A stretch of DNA of 64,000 bases from Saururus chinensis (GCA_035235625.1 CP141144.1:25355014-25419013), one strand, 5' to 3'. Shown: positions 40,410 to 53,816, numbered from the stretch's first letter. Numbers and translations are program-made. Notes: generated by a model from the sequence alone, not told the origin.

Positions 40410-41285
40410 GTTCCTAACTATGCCAATCAAAATGCATTAACCTTTGAAACACAAACATGCACATTGCAAAAGATACATAATTTGACCACACACTAAAAAC
40501 TAGTATGTACATCATCAACAACACAACAACTATCCTTACAAAGAAACAAAACATGGTATTTGAACTCCAGAAGCAAAAACAACAAAGAAATCCTAAGAAC
40601 TCCTTAGGAGACTAGAGAAATAACCATTACAAACCAGTCCACTAGATTTAAAAATAGGGATATAAACATGAAACAAATGCCTCAATCATGCCTTGAACCA
40701 TACTTAGTGGCAATTGATTACCAGATCAAAGCAACAACAGAAAAAAAAGCATAATCAGTTTCTCAACAAGGAATAAAATTGATACTCATGCATAAGCTAA
40801 AAAACAACACAAAATAGAGCCGAGCATCACAAAAATATCAATTGTTACAGACAAAGATATGAGGACGAAATCTCACAAATAAAATCACATCAAAACTAGC
40901 AAACCAAAAACCATAGGAAGGTAATAAAAACAAAAGAAAACTAGATCATACACAAATTGTAGCAGTTCATATCATCAATGGCTCAATAATTGATGCTCAA
41001 CACTGTGCAATTAAACAAACTGCAATGCTAAAAAGGGTCAAGGGAAAAAAAACTTACGTCTGTAGTCTAACGGTGGAGGAATCATGTGTGACCAAGGTTG
41101 AATCTCTAGACTGTGCTTGCAAGGTGGATGGCGGAGAGCGGTGGACGGTGGTTTCTAGTTGCTCGGTGGCAAATTTGGGCGTAGTACTACACACACAGAC
41201 TTGGGCGGGGCGGAGCGATGCGAAATGTGGGAGACAAACTGAAAGAAGAGTAGTGGGGATAAGTTGAGTGGATTTCATCCTTTGG

Positions 41286-41319
41286 AAGGACGAAATCAAC
41301 TTTAGCTGATTTCGTCCTT
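41286..41319. repeat. 34-bp near-perfect palindrome near the right MULE end
   Basis: AAGGACGAAATCAACTTT is followed by AGCTGATTTCGTCCTT. The arms pair with two mismatches. Related AAGGACAAATTCATC sequence lies near the left end at about 35678, so this is an original subterminal feature of the MULE. Confidence 0.65.
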
Positions 41320-41344
41320 CTAAGCACTTCGCCCTACTCACCCA

Positions 41345-41440
41345 CCCACTCGCTTGCGTAGACAAAAGTAATACAACTTTAAAAATACTTTCACAATTTT
41401 AGAAAATATTTTTTTAAAATATTATTTAAATAATTTTCCC
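41345..41440 (-). repeat. right terminal inverted repeat of the MULE
   Basis: Read inward on the minus strand it starts GGGAAAATTATTTAA and reaches CTTTTGTCTACGC, pairing with 35522-35620. Confidence 0.7.
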
Positions 41441-41449
41441 CTTATATTT
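41441..41449. other. 9-bp target duplication, right side of MULE
   Basis: CTTATATTT, identical to 35513-35521. Confidence 0.75.
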
Positions 41450-41678
41450 TGGTTAAGTCAATTGCTTCAAATGCAACTCAATGGTTAAATGTACGTGCAC
41501 TTTGACTAATATGGAAAAAAAGGCGTTAGTCCCTTGTTATTTCTGATTTCGCGAAACGTAACATTAGTCACAAGGAATCGAACTCCATTTAGGAATTTCA
41601 TCGAACACCTAGCAGGCGTCCTCAGAGAGTTACTATCTCGCCTCCCGCCAATAAGCGGGCGAGACAGACCGGAAGAAG
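41450..41678 (+). promoter_or_regulatory. upstream region and 5' leader of the TypA-like gene
   Basis: Only about 230 bp of host sequence lies between the MULE's target duplication and the start codon, so the core promoter and 5' UTR must lie here or extend into the MULE. It becomes GC-rich toward the ATG. No clear TATA box was identified. Confidence 0.45.
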
Positions 41679-44600
41679 ATGCTGGGCCCCTTGCTCCGCT
41701 CGCTTTGGTCGGCCGGCCGGTCTTCTTTCTCGACAGCGACTCTTGCTACCCCGCACAAGCCGGCCCACATCCTGCGCCGCTATTTCTCCAGCCCCGCTGC
41801 TGATTCCTCTTCCTCTTACGCGGCTGTCACCGGCAGCTTTCTGGATCCAACTCGACTCAGGAATGTGGCCGTGATTGCCCATGTCGACCACGGGAAGACG
41901 ACCCTGATGGACGAGCTGCTACGCCAGTGCGGGGCTAACCTCCCCCATGAGCGGGCCCTCGACTCCATCATCCTCGAGCGTGAACGCGGCATCACCATTG
42001 CTTCCAAAGTACTTCCGCCTCCTTTCTCCTCTCTTGTTTACTTCCCGTCGTTTCTCCTGCGTGTTATTATGTGGAAAATTTGAAGCTCGTATTTATGAAA
42101 AGTTCTAGCTTTTGACTTCCCTAAGGAGTTCTTAGTGTTCGTTTAATATGAATGCAGGTCACTTCCATCACGTGGAAAGAGAATGAACTGAACATGGTCG
42201 ATACGCCTGGGCACGCAGATTTCGGTGGTGAAGTACGTTGGGATATGTTTCTGTAGTTCCTTGTTACGTTTTGAATTCCGCACCCTTAAATCATAGTTTG
42301 CACATGTAATTAACGGTGGTTAAACAGGTCGAACGGGTGATCGGCATGGTTGAGGGAGCTATTCTGGTAGTGGATGCTGTCGAAGGTCCTTTAGCGCAGA
42401 CAAAATTTGTTCTTGATAAAGCTCTTAAGTCTGGGTTGCGTCCAATTCTCTTTCTCAATAAGATAGACAGACCAGAAGGTGCGAATAAATTATAAAAAAA
42501 CTAATGACATTTATCAAAATGCAGGGAGCTATGAACTCGTTTGAGCTGAAATTGTTTAGATATTAGGCAGATCTAATTCATGTGATCAATATGAAGTATC
42601 TGCATTGACTGAGCTTCAGGTTTGTAATTGATCAATTCTTTGTTTTGCCTGCAGTTTCTGAAGAGAGATGTAATGAGGTTGAGAGCCGGGTTTTTGATCT
42701 TTTTGCTGATTTTGGTGCTACAGGTCTGATAATGAGGTTAATATCTTTTAGTTTTAATGAAAAAAAGGGTCATCAGCAGTAACAAGGCCACACCACTACC
42801 ACCTTATATATAAGAATTCTATAGTTCTGCTATTTGTTTCGGACTTGTCAGTATTCCACTCATCTGAAGGGTGTCTTTTGTGAGTCTATTTGACAGATGT
42901 GCAGCTGGAATTTCCTGTTCTGTATGGATCTGCTAAATTTGGTTGGGCTTCTTCTGTATACACCAAGAATCCACCTGATGTATCAAAAAATATGTCACAA
43001 TTGCTTGATGCCATTGTGCAACATGTGCCTGCACCTGCAGCAAGCTTGGATTCACCTCTGCAAATGTTGGTTGGTATTGGAGTTGGGGCTGTTTTAAAAA
43101 CACTCAATATTATGTAATTGTTTTCACTACTTTAGGCTTCAGTTGGCGGCACTGAGTTGCATCTTAAATAGGAAGTGCCTTATTGGCATCTATGTAAAAA
43201 ACCGCTTGACAGCTTTAAGGTGTTTGATAATGCAAGCTGATAAGACCTTAGATAATTAACCACTCTGGAAATGGAATAAGATGAAAGAGCTGTTATTCTT
43301 CTGCCTTTTATTTTTCTTCATTATTATAACAAACATGATAAGTACTTGTCTTTTGAGACACAAGCCACATGGGATTAAGATGAGTGAGCTGTCATTTCAC
43401 CTAATGAGATCCTAAAGCACTCCAATAAGGTTTTCATTGTGGAGTTATGTAATACTTCCTCGGTCCCACATTAAGGGAGCTATTAATGTGGGATGGAGTG
43501 AGTATTAATTTATTTTGTGGTGTTTCATTTTAGAGGAATAGTAGCGAATACAAATTAATGAAAGATGCTTGGTTACCATGCAGGTTTCAATGATGGAACG
43601 TGACTATTATCTTGGTCGGATACTAACTGGTCGCATCACTTCGGGAGTTATACATGTTGGAGATAAAATTCATGCATTGCGGGCTACAGAATCTGGAGTT
43701 GAAAAAATTGAGGAAGGAAAGGTTGCTACTCTTATTAACCATATTGCTTTATCAGAAATATAATTTATTGGAATGTTTGGAAAATATCCTTGTTTCTCTG
43801 GAATTCATTTGAAAGTCTTTATTTAGGTTGTAAAACTTATGAAGCCAAAAGGCTCAAAGGACCGCATTACAATTGATAGTGCAGGAGCTGGTGATATAAT
43901 ATCAGTGGCAGGGTTAACTAGTCCAATTATAGGTGACACTGTGGCTAATGTTGAGGTGTGCATTTTTGCAGTCTTATCCTATTTTCTGAGGTTAAGTTGT
44001 TTTTTAATCCATTTTATTCTATATATTTGTCTCTTTTATTAAGGGATTTTACTTGTGATTTTACTGTTTTATTTTCTTTTATCTTTTACCGAGCTTCACC
44101 TTTCAGGTTATGACTGCACTGCCTACTGTTGAGATGGAACCTCCGACCATATCTATGACTTTTGGAGTAAATGATTCTCCATTGGCTGGCCGTGATGGAA
44201 CTCATGTAAGAGTCTTAACTTCTGGATCACTTAGTTCCTTCTCTCTGCGATACCGTTAGGTGGATGTGGCAGCCCAACATTTATTAATATTTATCTTGTC
44301 TACTTCTGGATGTCCTCCTTCAAAGCTCTCTGGTCTTCATGTCTATTGGCTGCAGTCACAAAATTGTTAAGGGATACTACATAAATGTGCATCTGGATGC
44401 ATGCATGGACCACACTTGAAAGAAGCTATATATAAATGAAAAAAGTGGCAAAATATGTGGAACAATTCCATGTGTTTTTTTTATTGGTAAAAATATCTGC
44501 ACCCTTTACGCTACGCTGCAGGATTCAATCTTGGGACCTCTCCTTCAACAGGGAGAGTTTAACCAGCACAATGCAAGCTTGGACTAGCAAGTATATGCAA

Positions 44601-47600
44601 ATGTTATCCCATAACTGCCGACATGCTTGTCCTGTCTCTTCTCTCTGCTAATTATTTTCTTGGTTTGATAAATTTAGTTGACCGGCGGAAAAATAGGTGA
44701 CCGATTAAAGGCAGAAGCTGAAACAAATCTTGCAATAAATGTCCTTCCAGGGTTGACCTCTGATTCCTATGAAGTTCAAGGAAGAGGCGAACTTCAGCTA
44801 GGTTTGCTTTCTCTACACTTCTCTTTCTTTTTCTTTTTGGTTTGAAGATGCATGAGAAATATATGTGTTCCAACTTCCAATCACAATTATTTTCTCTTTT
44901 TAAGTTCAATTTTACTCACGCAAGGTGCTACATTTCTTTTTACATATTTAAAATTTTACATCTGCATACAGGTATCTTAATTGAGAATATGAGGCGTGAA
45001 GGGTTTGAGCTTTCAGTGTCTCCACCTAAAGTCATGTGAGTCTTCTGGTGTTGCCCTAAAGAATATGTATGCGTGTACATATGTATCTATATATATATAT
45101 ATATAGATATATATGCCAAAAAGGTTAAATTTTAATAATAACAAATTTAGGAAATACAAAAAAGAAATGAATATTTGAGCTTAATCTTGGGCAGTTTTTA
45201 GTTTTTTATTTTTAGCCAAATTGTGGCCAATCAAAATGTTTGTTTCCCTTGATTGAAAGAGGAGTGAAGGTAACTGCTATGTAGGGCAGTTACCTGCAGA
45301 GAGGTGGGTGAGCAAGGGCCCACCTGTCCACTAGGGATGAGGGGTGAGTGGAGCCTACTGAGCAGCACTCATAGTTGTCAATGTTGTGAGATGTCGCATA
45401 GTTCCATAAAACGAGAATCAAGATAGTGAAAAGATGAATGTTGCACCATCTCCCAGAGAGCTCGTGAGATATAGAGAATTCAGCAAAGTCTCGCTGAGAT
45501 GGTGCTTTGCCATAGATTCTTCTTGATTGATGCCGTCATTATTTAATCAATATTTTAAGGTAGCTGCACATTGCTGCTCCTCAGATTCCCTTAAATATAC
45601 AAATGTGACCAATTCATAAGGGCTAAAAGTATTCTAGTTGGCTGAAACTATCATGTTGTTTTTTTTGTCCAGAACAATTCAGTAGGATTTTGTACTCAAC
45701 AAATTTATTTTAATATTGTCTAGTCAATGCACTTTTTTAACAGACATGTACTACTTTTCATGAATATCCAATGAATTAAATCTGTGATTAATTGATATTA
45801 GTGCTTCTAGATTTAAATATACGCAGATGTGAAAAGGTTTGTCTTTCTGATTGTCTTGACCATTTCATATGATTTCTCCAACGATCTTGTCTCTTTTACC
45901 AGCCAAGATGAGACCAAGATCCAAGATTGCAAACCTTGTTTAAAACAAGGGCCATTCATGTGCATGTTACCAAAAGTTTATGTTTATAAAACAAAATAAC
46001 AAGGAGCCCTTTAGATAATTGAACAATGATCGACAAGACGTACAAATCTTTTTCTGTGAAGGCATTCACTCATTTGTGAAATTTACACACCAAACTTCTT
46101 AGAAAATTGGTCAGAACTAGGGCTCCAACTTCCAATAAGCTGACTGAAGCTGCAGCCAAGGCATAAAATGCTGTCTATATGAACATGAGAAAGAAAGTGC
46201 AGCAAAAGGAGTAGAGAATGACAAATATCAACAATTGGAAGGGAAAGTCCATGGGTGAAGCCAGGGTGGGGCGAGTTGCCCCACCTGACTTTTATGGAAC
46301 ACATATATGCTCAAGGTGCTGTAGGAAGACTTCAAGCATGATTGATGAATTTCCCCCCCTGCATTTCTTGCATTGAGCAAATCAAAAGTTTCCCTCCGAC
46401 ATTATAAGTTGGTGCTTTATAATCATGGAATTATATTTTTTTTCTCTTTCATATAAATTATTTACATAAAAAGGCTTTGTTTATTCCAAAATTTGGCTGC
46501 ATATACTTCTTTGTATTTTTTACTTTGAGAAAGCTTGGCCCATCTCACTCAAAATTCTGCCTCTGTGGCAAAACAATCATCAAGGAGAATGCATCTTGCT
46601 CAAATTGAAAGATGAGAAGAAAAATTCCTAGTATTAAGAGTAATTGAAAATTTTAATTCTTCTGATGCAAAGAAAAGCATATTTTCATAAATTGCTACTA
46701 GAGGAAGGGGACATTGCTAGAATAATTCTCCATAAATGCATATTTACGCAAGAAGAATATGGAAAAGGAAAATGATTCTTTCCTTGAAATTGAAGCAATC
46801 ACATAAAAAAGGCATGTCAAAGGAAGGATAATATGTATTTACAATAAATGAGACAGCAACAAGTACATGTAAGCATATGTTAGAGAAATATATGGGCATC
46901 ACTGTCAAGCTTAGCATGCTCACAAGATCTCATTGAGTTCTCACATTTCAGCAGAAAACGAGAGTCAAAACACCCAAAATGCAGTTTACTCATCAGTTTC
47001 CCTTTCTTGGCGACATTTTCCTCAGATTGTGCCATATCAACTTTTAGAAATCCAAAATTTCCTTAATCTTGCTGAGACTAAGGGTATTAATGAGCTGAGC
47101 GAGTTGAGTTGTGGAAAAGCTCAACTCAAGCTGACTGAGCTTCCTACCATCTAGATCGAGCAGGATGTTCGGCTTAAGCATATATTAATACGTATTAATC
47201 TAAGCATATATGCCCTCCCTCCCACATTAGTAGCTCCATTTGGTTTTTCAAAATGAACTATTCTAGTTCACTTTGAAAAACCAAATGGAGCTATCAATGT
47301 GGAATAGAGGGAGTATTAATATCTAAAAAGGCTCTAATACTAATCTCAAACAATCATAACACCATATGAATATGATTATACTAACATAAATTATATTTAA
47401 TAATTGGAAAATATGATCAATAATGTCAAATATGAACAAATTTGAAGGTGATATTAATGATTAAGTGGAGTACCATGATGGTGTATGTCTATATAAAATT
47501 TTGAAGTCGATACAAGAGCATATAAAGGAAAACATGATAGTGTATTGGTCAGTGGTGTGGAGAAGATGTGGGAAAGTGTGTCGGAGTGTCCAAACAACGT

Positions 47601-50600
47601 TACTGGATGCTTGGAAGGGTGCTGGAAGGTGGGGGGTTGGTCCAAGATATCGGCAATTGCCAATAAGATATATGAGATATTGGGATAGATATGTTTCTCC
47701 TCTATGTCTTATATCAGTTAAGTGGCAAATGTAGATATATCTCAGATAATCTGAGATATATCTAAGACATTGTGAACTATGGGTGGCATCGCTGTTGGCA
47801 AGTCAAACCGCCCTACCCTAGCAAGGCTAGGGTTTCATCTCACGGGAGGAAGGAGAAGAATAGTGTGTCTGAATGTTTTGTAGGGGATCCATAATGGATT
47901 TACCCGGACCCTGATCCGGATCTAGTTGTTCTGTTCCAATCACAAAATCCAGATCTACCAGCTCTGGGCCTGCCTGTGCTTTATGCGACTATTCTTTAAA
48001 GTGGGTCCAATCTATTTCTTGTCTTATTTTGATTTAGCCACAAGCCCATTTTCTGTAGTTCGACCCATCCTCCAGCTTGTGGAATCTCTCTCTCATGTCT
48101 GGTGCAGATTTGGGCCTGTGTTTGATTGCTTTATGGTGGAATATTGGGCCTATAGAACAAGAAGTGATGACCACCTAGAGGACTGGTCGGGTAGAAGAAA
48201 TGGTGGAATGTTATGACCAGCCTGAGGGTCTGGTCCACCTTTGCTAGGCCCCATGTGGATAATTTAATTTAGGTCCACAAGTTACTTATCGGGGGCAATT
48301 TAGTCAAAACTTGAATGGGAAGTTAAATAAAACAGAAGGGAATATAACTGATAGGGTTTGCCTAATCAAGAAATATATAGGTGTTTTAACACCAATTAAT
48401 GAAAGATCTTTAAAACATACTACCATTGAAAGCTAAATTTTTTAAATTGTCACTGGGTGGTCTGATTCTTCCTAGTCAAAATTCTAAAATTTCGGAATAT
48501 TTGGGTGGATCAGTCCTTCCAAGATTAAGGTTTCCAAGATTTATGGGTCACTTGGTTCTTCAAACTCAGATTTGGCTTTCAAGGTGGTCCAATCCTTCAG
48601 TCATAAGTTCAGAAACTCATGGTAGCTCGAACCTTCCAAAATCAGATTTCATAATTTTGAGATAGTCTAATTATTTTATGTTAAAATATTTTAGGAATTC
48701 AGGGTGGCGTCTTTCAGGATGAAGTTCTTGGATTTTAAGGTGACCTAATTCTCTTTGAAGTCAAAAGTTCAGGAATCCACAGATTCCCAGTTCTTTGAAG
48801 TCAAAATTTTAGGACTGTTGGGTGGTGTGTTATTGGATTTCGGGGTGTCCTAATCTTCCAAATGAAAAATTTAGCAATTTAATCAGCCTAATTCTATTAA
48901 AAAAAAGCTCAATGAATTTGTGGAGGCTTTTTAATTTAAAGTTATAGTTTTAGGATTTTGGAGGTGGTGCTATCCTATCAAATACAAAGGTTTGAAGGAT
49001 TCCAGGGTGGCACTTTCATTTTAAAATCAAAGTCTTTTAAAAATCAAGTTTAAGATTTAGGATTAGCTTGATCCTGTATGAGGTCAAACTTGAAAGATGT
49101 CAGAAAGGTCTGATTCTATCAAGTTAAAACTTAAGAGTTTTGCGGTCACTCTGAAGTCAAATTTTAGGATCTTAGGGGTAGTTATATCATACTAAAACTT
49201 GAAGTTCAGGATTTTGGGGTTGGCTCGATCCAAGCAAAATTTTCCGAAGTCTCAATATTTTGGGGTGCTACTGATTTCATGTAATTTGGCCTGTTCAAAG
49301 TCCAAACGAAGTTTACATATTTCTGGATGCCTGATTTGTTCAAAATCAAGGATTTGGATTCCACTGAGCTTGATCCTTTTAAAGCCAATGTTTTAGATTG
49401 TTAGGCACCCAAATCAGTTACAGTTGAGATATCAAGGCGTTAAGGAATAAAAAAGCTAGAACTGTGTTTGTATTCTTATGAAATTTCATGTCTCATTCAA
49501 ATTCGACTGCATTTGTTGCATAAAAAAAAGAGAGTGATTGTTCAAAAGTAAATAAAAAAACTAAAAAAATGAATCGCTCAATCTTGGGCCCAGATTGCGA
49601 TTGTTTCTTTTCTCTGTGTCCTAAAAGTGGCCCAACAAAATACGTGTTCCCTCTTTTTTTAGAAAGGGAAAAATTTGGAAGAGTAACAAACTACTAAATC
49701 CCTTGCATAAATGATTACACAAAGCCCAATGGAAACAATTCCAGTGATTAATCAGTGGGCGGCATTGAGTAACTCGCGGTACAAGCAGAGACTGTCAGGT
49801 CTGTAGAGGGAGTTATCGGGAATCCTAATAGAAACAAAACTCAGAATTTTGAGAAGTCAAGCCAGTTACTCACAGGAGCAAAAGGAACCAGAGAGAGGGT
49901 CCAGCACTCATTGGCAAAAGTGATGACCCTGGAAAATTGCATCCAGTAGCAGCCTTTTGAAAGTAGACAAGAAAACATTCTCTCAACTGGATACATCAGC
50001 AGCCAGTTAAAGAAGAACACAGAAGAAGAGAAGAAAGAGTTTTGACAAATGGAGTTTATCGGCGCCTAGGCTTGTCCTAGGAGTGACAACCCACTCATCT
50101 TATCTTTATCTCCTGATGTATTTTAAATCTTCCTTAGAAAATAGAAGAAAAGAAAAGGAAGGAGCCTTCTTTCGTGTTTCCTCTGTTTTATGTCAATAAC
50201 TTTTTGTTTCAAAATCTTGCATATAATTGTGGTGAATTTTCTTATCTGAGATCCTACATTCTTAGATATCCCTTCACACTTCATGTCATTATTGAAGTTG
50301 TCTTTGATTTATCCATAAAAGAATATTATAAGATTCCTGAATGATTGTGGTTAATGCATTTTTTTGTGTTCTAATATACACATTAAGTGTAGGGAAAGTT
50401 TTGTATAATTCTTTATTAATATTATCAAAATCAGGTATAAGATTGAGAATGGTGAGAAGCTTGAGCCACTCGAGGAAGTCACAATTGAGGTATTTCCTTA
50501 ACCATTAGCTTTGATGCAGATATTTGTTCTTTAATTTTTGTAATACGTACTGTGGGTTTATTCCATCCCCTGGTATTTTTGTCTCAGGTGAATGATGAAC

Positions 50601-53600
50601 ACATTGGACTTGTCATGGAAGCCTTATCGCATAGGAGGGCAGAAGTTACTGACATGGGCCCTGCCCCAGGGAAAGTACTGGGCAGGACTAGAATATCCTT
50701 GACTTGTCCGTCTAGGTAGCTGTTATTTATGTTTCTTCCCCATCTCATGTTAAATGACTTGTCATTCTAAACTGGCCATCCGCTGTAAAAATACTGTTCT
50801 TTCTTTTTTCCTTCCAAAGGAACTAACTATCATTTTTGTCTGTAGTAAAATTGAGCTCACTCCTTTGTTGGTCTACTATTCAAATGTCTATGTTGCTTTC
50901 ATTATATGTAGGGCAATAATCATGTTATGATAGAAACAGGAAAAAAATTCCAGCATGAGTGTCATATGTGTTGCTCATGATTCTTAAATTTTTTACGTTG
51001 CCAGTTCCAAAATCACATGAGCTTGTAATGATGTTATTGAGCTGTACTTAAAGAACCAGTGCCAAATATATTGAAGTTCAATCTAGTGGAGGTTATCTGT
51101 TGAGAGTCTTGTGCTGCTTTTAAACCTTCTTCAGTTTGTAGCCGTACCATGGAAATGCACACTAGGAATGGTGATAAGTTAGTCACTTGTGCCAAAAGTT
51201 GTAATTGTGTCCTGCCAACCTGATAATGAGCAACATTTTAGTAGTAACTAACCACAAAACTATCTCCTATTTTATAGCTTCAACATTTAGCGGGTTTGAT
51301 GAGTAAATTAATTTCTGTTTACATGTAGGGGGTTAGTTGGCTACAGAAGTACGTTCAGCACTGATACACATGGCAGTGGAATAATGCATTGTTCTTTCCT
51401 TGGTGAGTGTACTAGTTCCTATCCTTGTTAGAACAAACAAAAGCTACTTCTCTTGATGTAATCTTCAAATGCCTATTTATTGTTGTTTTCTTTGGTCTCT
51501 AAAAGAAGCATGATAGTTGACCGGGTTATGTCTTGTTTCCTTGATAATGATCTTCTTGCGGAGAACCTTGTTGAACTTTCACCTTAGAATTTATAATGTC
51601 TTATTTTTCTTTGCAGCATACACGAAGTACCGGGGTCCACTTGGTAATGTCAGAAAAGGGGTGTTGGTACGAATCCTATTTATTTAGAGAAAACTTATAA
51701 AGTTGCAAGAAATTCTATGTCCATAAAGTTTTAACCACATATATATAAGTGAAATTACCTTGTTACCCAAGTATCACCATCTCAGATCTCAGTTGCATCT
51801 CCACCTGCCAAAAAACAAAGATCTCAGTATGATCAGGAATCTTAGTCAAGATCACGGAGAGCATTTGTTTTTGGGAGGGTATCAAGGCGTATAAACATAT
51901 TTTTAAAACAAATTATCAACATGGAATTATGAACTTTAGCTAATAGGAGGTTGATTAATAGTACAAATCAAGATAGATTGGCAACCACAATACTAACCAA
52001 CCAGCAAGACCAGCAGCCACTGACAGAGTGCGACCAGCAGTCACTTACCAACTCCACTGGAGGGGAAGAGACAGGGAGGGAGGGAGGAGATACTAATGGT
52101 AGGGTAATAATCAATTGTTGGAAAAGATAAAGTAACAATTGAGAGCAGGAAATATATAGTATGATCAAACCAATGAAAACTTCAAGAATAATGCAGGGGA
52201 GGGAGGGAGGCTGAGAGAACAAATGAAGGTATGAGAAAGGGAGGGAAGAGATACTAATAGTAGGGTAATAACCAAATGAAGGAGCATACGATGATGCCAA
52301 ATGTTTGGAAAGATGAAATAACAATTGAGATCAGGAAATTTGGATACTAATTGTTAAGAATAAAGATCAAACCATTGAAACATTAAGAATAATGCATCAT
52401 GCCTAATTTCCCCACCACCTATGTGGCAACATATAAGGACATGAACTCACTGGACCCTTTTCCCTATTAAATGTAATTTGGAATTTATTGCCGTGCCACA
52501 AATGAGTTGGGTGACTTGGTGGGGAAATTATGGCGGTGTGCATAGGCTCATCTTTTGCAATAAAAAAGATATATAGAATGTCAATTTAAGTAATTATGAG
52601 TAAATTATGCCTAGTTTTTCTCAACCACTTTAAAATAATTTGAAACTCAATTTTTGTGCATTGTGGCCTTAAAGCAGGTTCCATGTTGCAAGCCACAAGC
52701 CATTCAAATTCTAAATAATGCATCCCAACTTGAGTATCATAAATTCAAATGTATAGTCAACGTGTAGTTAAGATCCATTCTACAATATATCCACATTTAC
52801 AAACATAAAATGGATTGGGTCATAAGTTTAGAATTTGGGTCTATTTCTCAAAACTGACTCATTATTAAATTCCCCATGTGTATGCAAATTTTAAAAATGC
52901 CAATATTTGAAAGTAAAGTAACCATTTTTAAGGCAAATAATAGCATGCAATTGACATGAGCAATTCTACATAACATTGTAAAGTGAATTCAACTACACAT
53001 GCCTATACTAGAATTATTCAATGAAAGCCACACAAACTTAGCTCTGACTATCTATGTGACTATTCAAGATTCTGAGGGGATTTTATCTTATGAGCGAAAT
53101 AGTTTTCCTCTATTGCCCTTGGGAGTGCGTCTATTTTTTTTCTTGGGCTTGTTGGAATGTACCTTGCTGCCATGGAATTGAGGGGTGGCCTGTTGAATTC
53201 TTTCTCTTTAGTTGTCTTATAGTGGCCTCCTATTTTGATCTTGCCATTCTCATTCTTCGTGGATGTTTCCAACTTGCCATGTCACTGCATAATTAATTAT
53301 TTTCACTGTATGCATGTTAAAGGTATCATTGTTGTGATCCTTGGTGATAGGTTTCAATGGCTAGTGGCGTAGTAGCATCCTATGCACTTATGAGTCTAGA
53401 AGCACGTGGAACGCTTTTCGTGCCTCCTGGTGTGGAGGTCATTTTTTCAAAAGCCCATTTTGTTTTTGATTATATAATTTATGTTCCCTGCTGATAAGTG
53501 CAGACTACCTATTTTCTTGTATTAATCTCTTAATTAGTTTTCCTGACTCTTATTTCTGTTTATTTTTTTGTTTACTTTTTGGTTGACAGACATATGATGG

Positions 53601-53816
53601 CATGATTGTTGGGGAGCACACACGGGATACTGACCTTGATGTGAGAAATTTAATCTGAGACCTGAACATCCTTAGTTTTGTATCTAACATATTGTGGCCT
53701 GCATTAATGTCAAGATATCCCATATTCTGCAGGTTAACCCTGTCCGCACAAAAGAATTGAGCAATGTGCGAGCTGCTGGAAAAGATGAAAATGTCCGACT
53801 AGCTCCACCTCGTGAG
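41679..53816 (+). CDS. TYPA: TypA/BipA-family organellar translational GTPase, 3' partial
   Basis: Seventeen exons join in phase into 627 codons: 41679-42008, 42158-42232, 42328-42478, 42655-42723, 42897-43069, 43584-43721, 43827-43955, 44107-44205, 44678-44801, 44972-45035, 50435-50489, 50588-50715, 51329-51402, 51617-51666, 53351-53437, 53590-53640, 53733-53816. All introns are GT-AG. BipA/TypA proteins are ribosome-binding GTPases of the EF-G class, linked in bacteria to 50S assembly and stress. Motifs: AHVDHGKTT (67-75), ERGITI (102-107), [10 protein letters not shown] (125-134), NKID (179-182) and GSA (219-221), followed by the beta-barrel, EF-G-like and BipA C-terminal regions. Residues 1-45 are Arg/Ser-rich and acid-poor with RRYFSS, a mitochondrial-type presequence. 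It resembles the second plant TypA group (Arabidopsis At2g31060-like) more than the chloroplast form. The last exon, about 40-50 residues by family length, was not found up to 64000. Confidence 0.95.
43453..43504. mobile_element. minimal Stowaway-like MITE in TypA intron 5
   Basis: The 52-bp hairpin runs from TACTTCCTCGGTCCCACATT to ATGTGGGATGGAGTGAGTA, its two arms almost meeting. The ends match the MITE at 47211-47315. Confidence 0.7.
47211..47315. mobile_element. Stowaway-like MITE in TypA intron 10
   Basis: A 105-bp hairpin. The arm AGCTCCATTTGGTTTTTC with AAAATGAACT pairs with AGTTCACTTTG and AAAAACCAAATGGAGCT, one mismatch over about 28 bp. The outer ends read CCTCCCTCCCACATTAGTAG and ATAGAGGGAGTA. 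Confidence 0.8.
48430..49405 (+). repeat. degenerate minisatellite, unit about 45-55 bp, in TypA intron 10
   Basis: About 18-20 imperfect units follow the theme TCAAAATTTTAGGATTTT, then GGGGTGGTCTGATTCTTCCAA. Variants are visible at 48455 (TGGGTGGTCTGATTCTTCC), 48504 (TTGGGTGGATCAGTCCTTCC), 48580 (AGGTGGTCCAATCCTTCAG), 48795, 48840 (CGGGGTGTCCTAATCTTCC) and 49215 (TGGGGTTGGCTCGATCC). Open frames within it (48426-48665, 49199-49396) are repeat by-products. Confidence 0.7.

Larger units (their letters stand above)
35522..41440 (-). mobile_element. Mutator-like element (MULE) with plant mobile domain gene
   Basis: The ends are inverted repeats: AGGAAAATTATTTAA at 35522 and, reading inward from 41440 on the minus strand, GGGAAAATTATTTAA. 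Both continue into TTAAAAAAATATTT and, after about 80 bp, CTTTTGTCCACG or CTTTTGTCTACG. The 9-bp word CTTATATTT flanks both sides, the size expected for MULEs. Inside, on the minus strand and in order, are a MuDR-type transposase N-terminus, its zinc-knuckle C-terminus, and a plant mobile domain gene. The catalytic centre is deleted and all frames are broken, so it cannot move itself. An LTR-like insertion occupies much of 39.1-40.4 kb. It ends 238 bp before the TypA start codon. Confidence 0.8.
45036..50434 (+). other. TypA intron 10, 5.4 kb
   Basis: It separates the codon ATG (AT at 45034-45035, G at 50435) and is bounded by GTGAGT and a CAG acceptor. It holds a TA-rich run near 45088-45112, a Stowaway-like MITE and a long degenerate minisatellite. 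No open frame inside resembles a protein, including the one at 47465-47734. Confidence 0.85.

Noticed and set aside
41054..41365. 103-residue minus-strand frame near the right MULE end
   Set aside because: It overlaps the subterminal palindrome and TIR and has no recognisable domain. It could be transcribed from the TIR, but nothing shows this.
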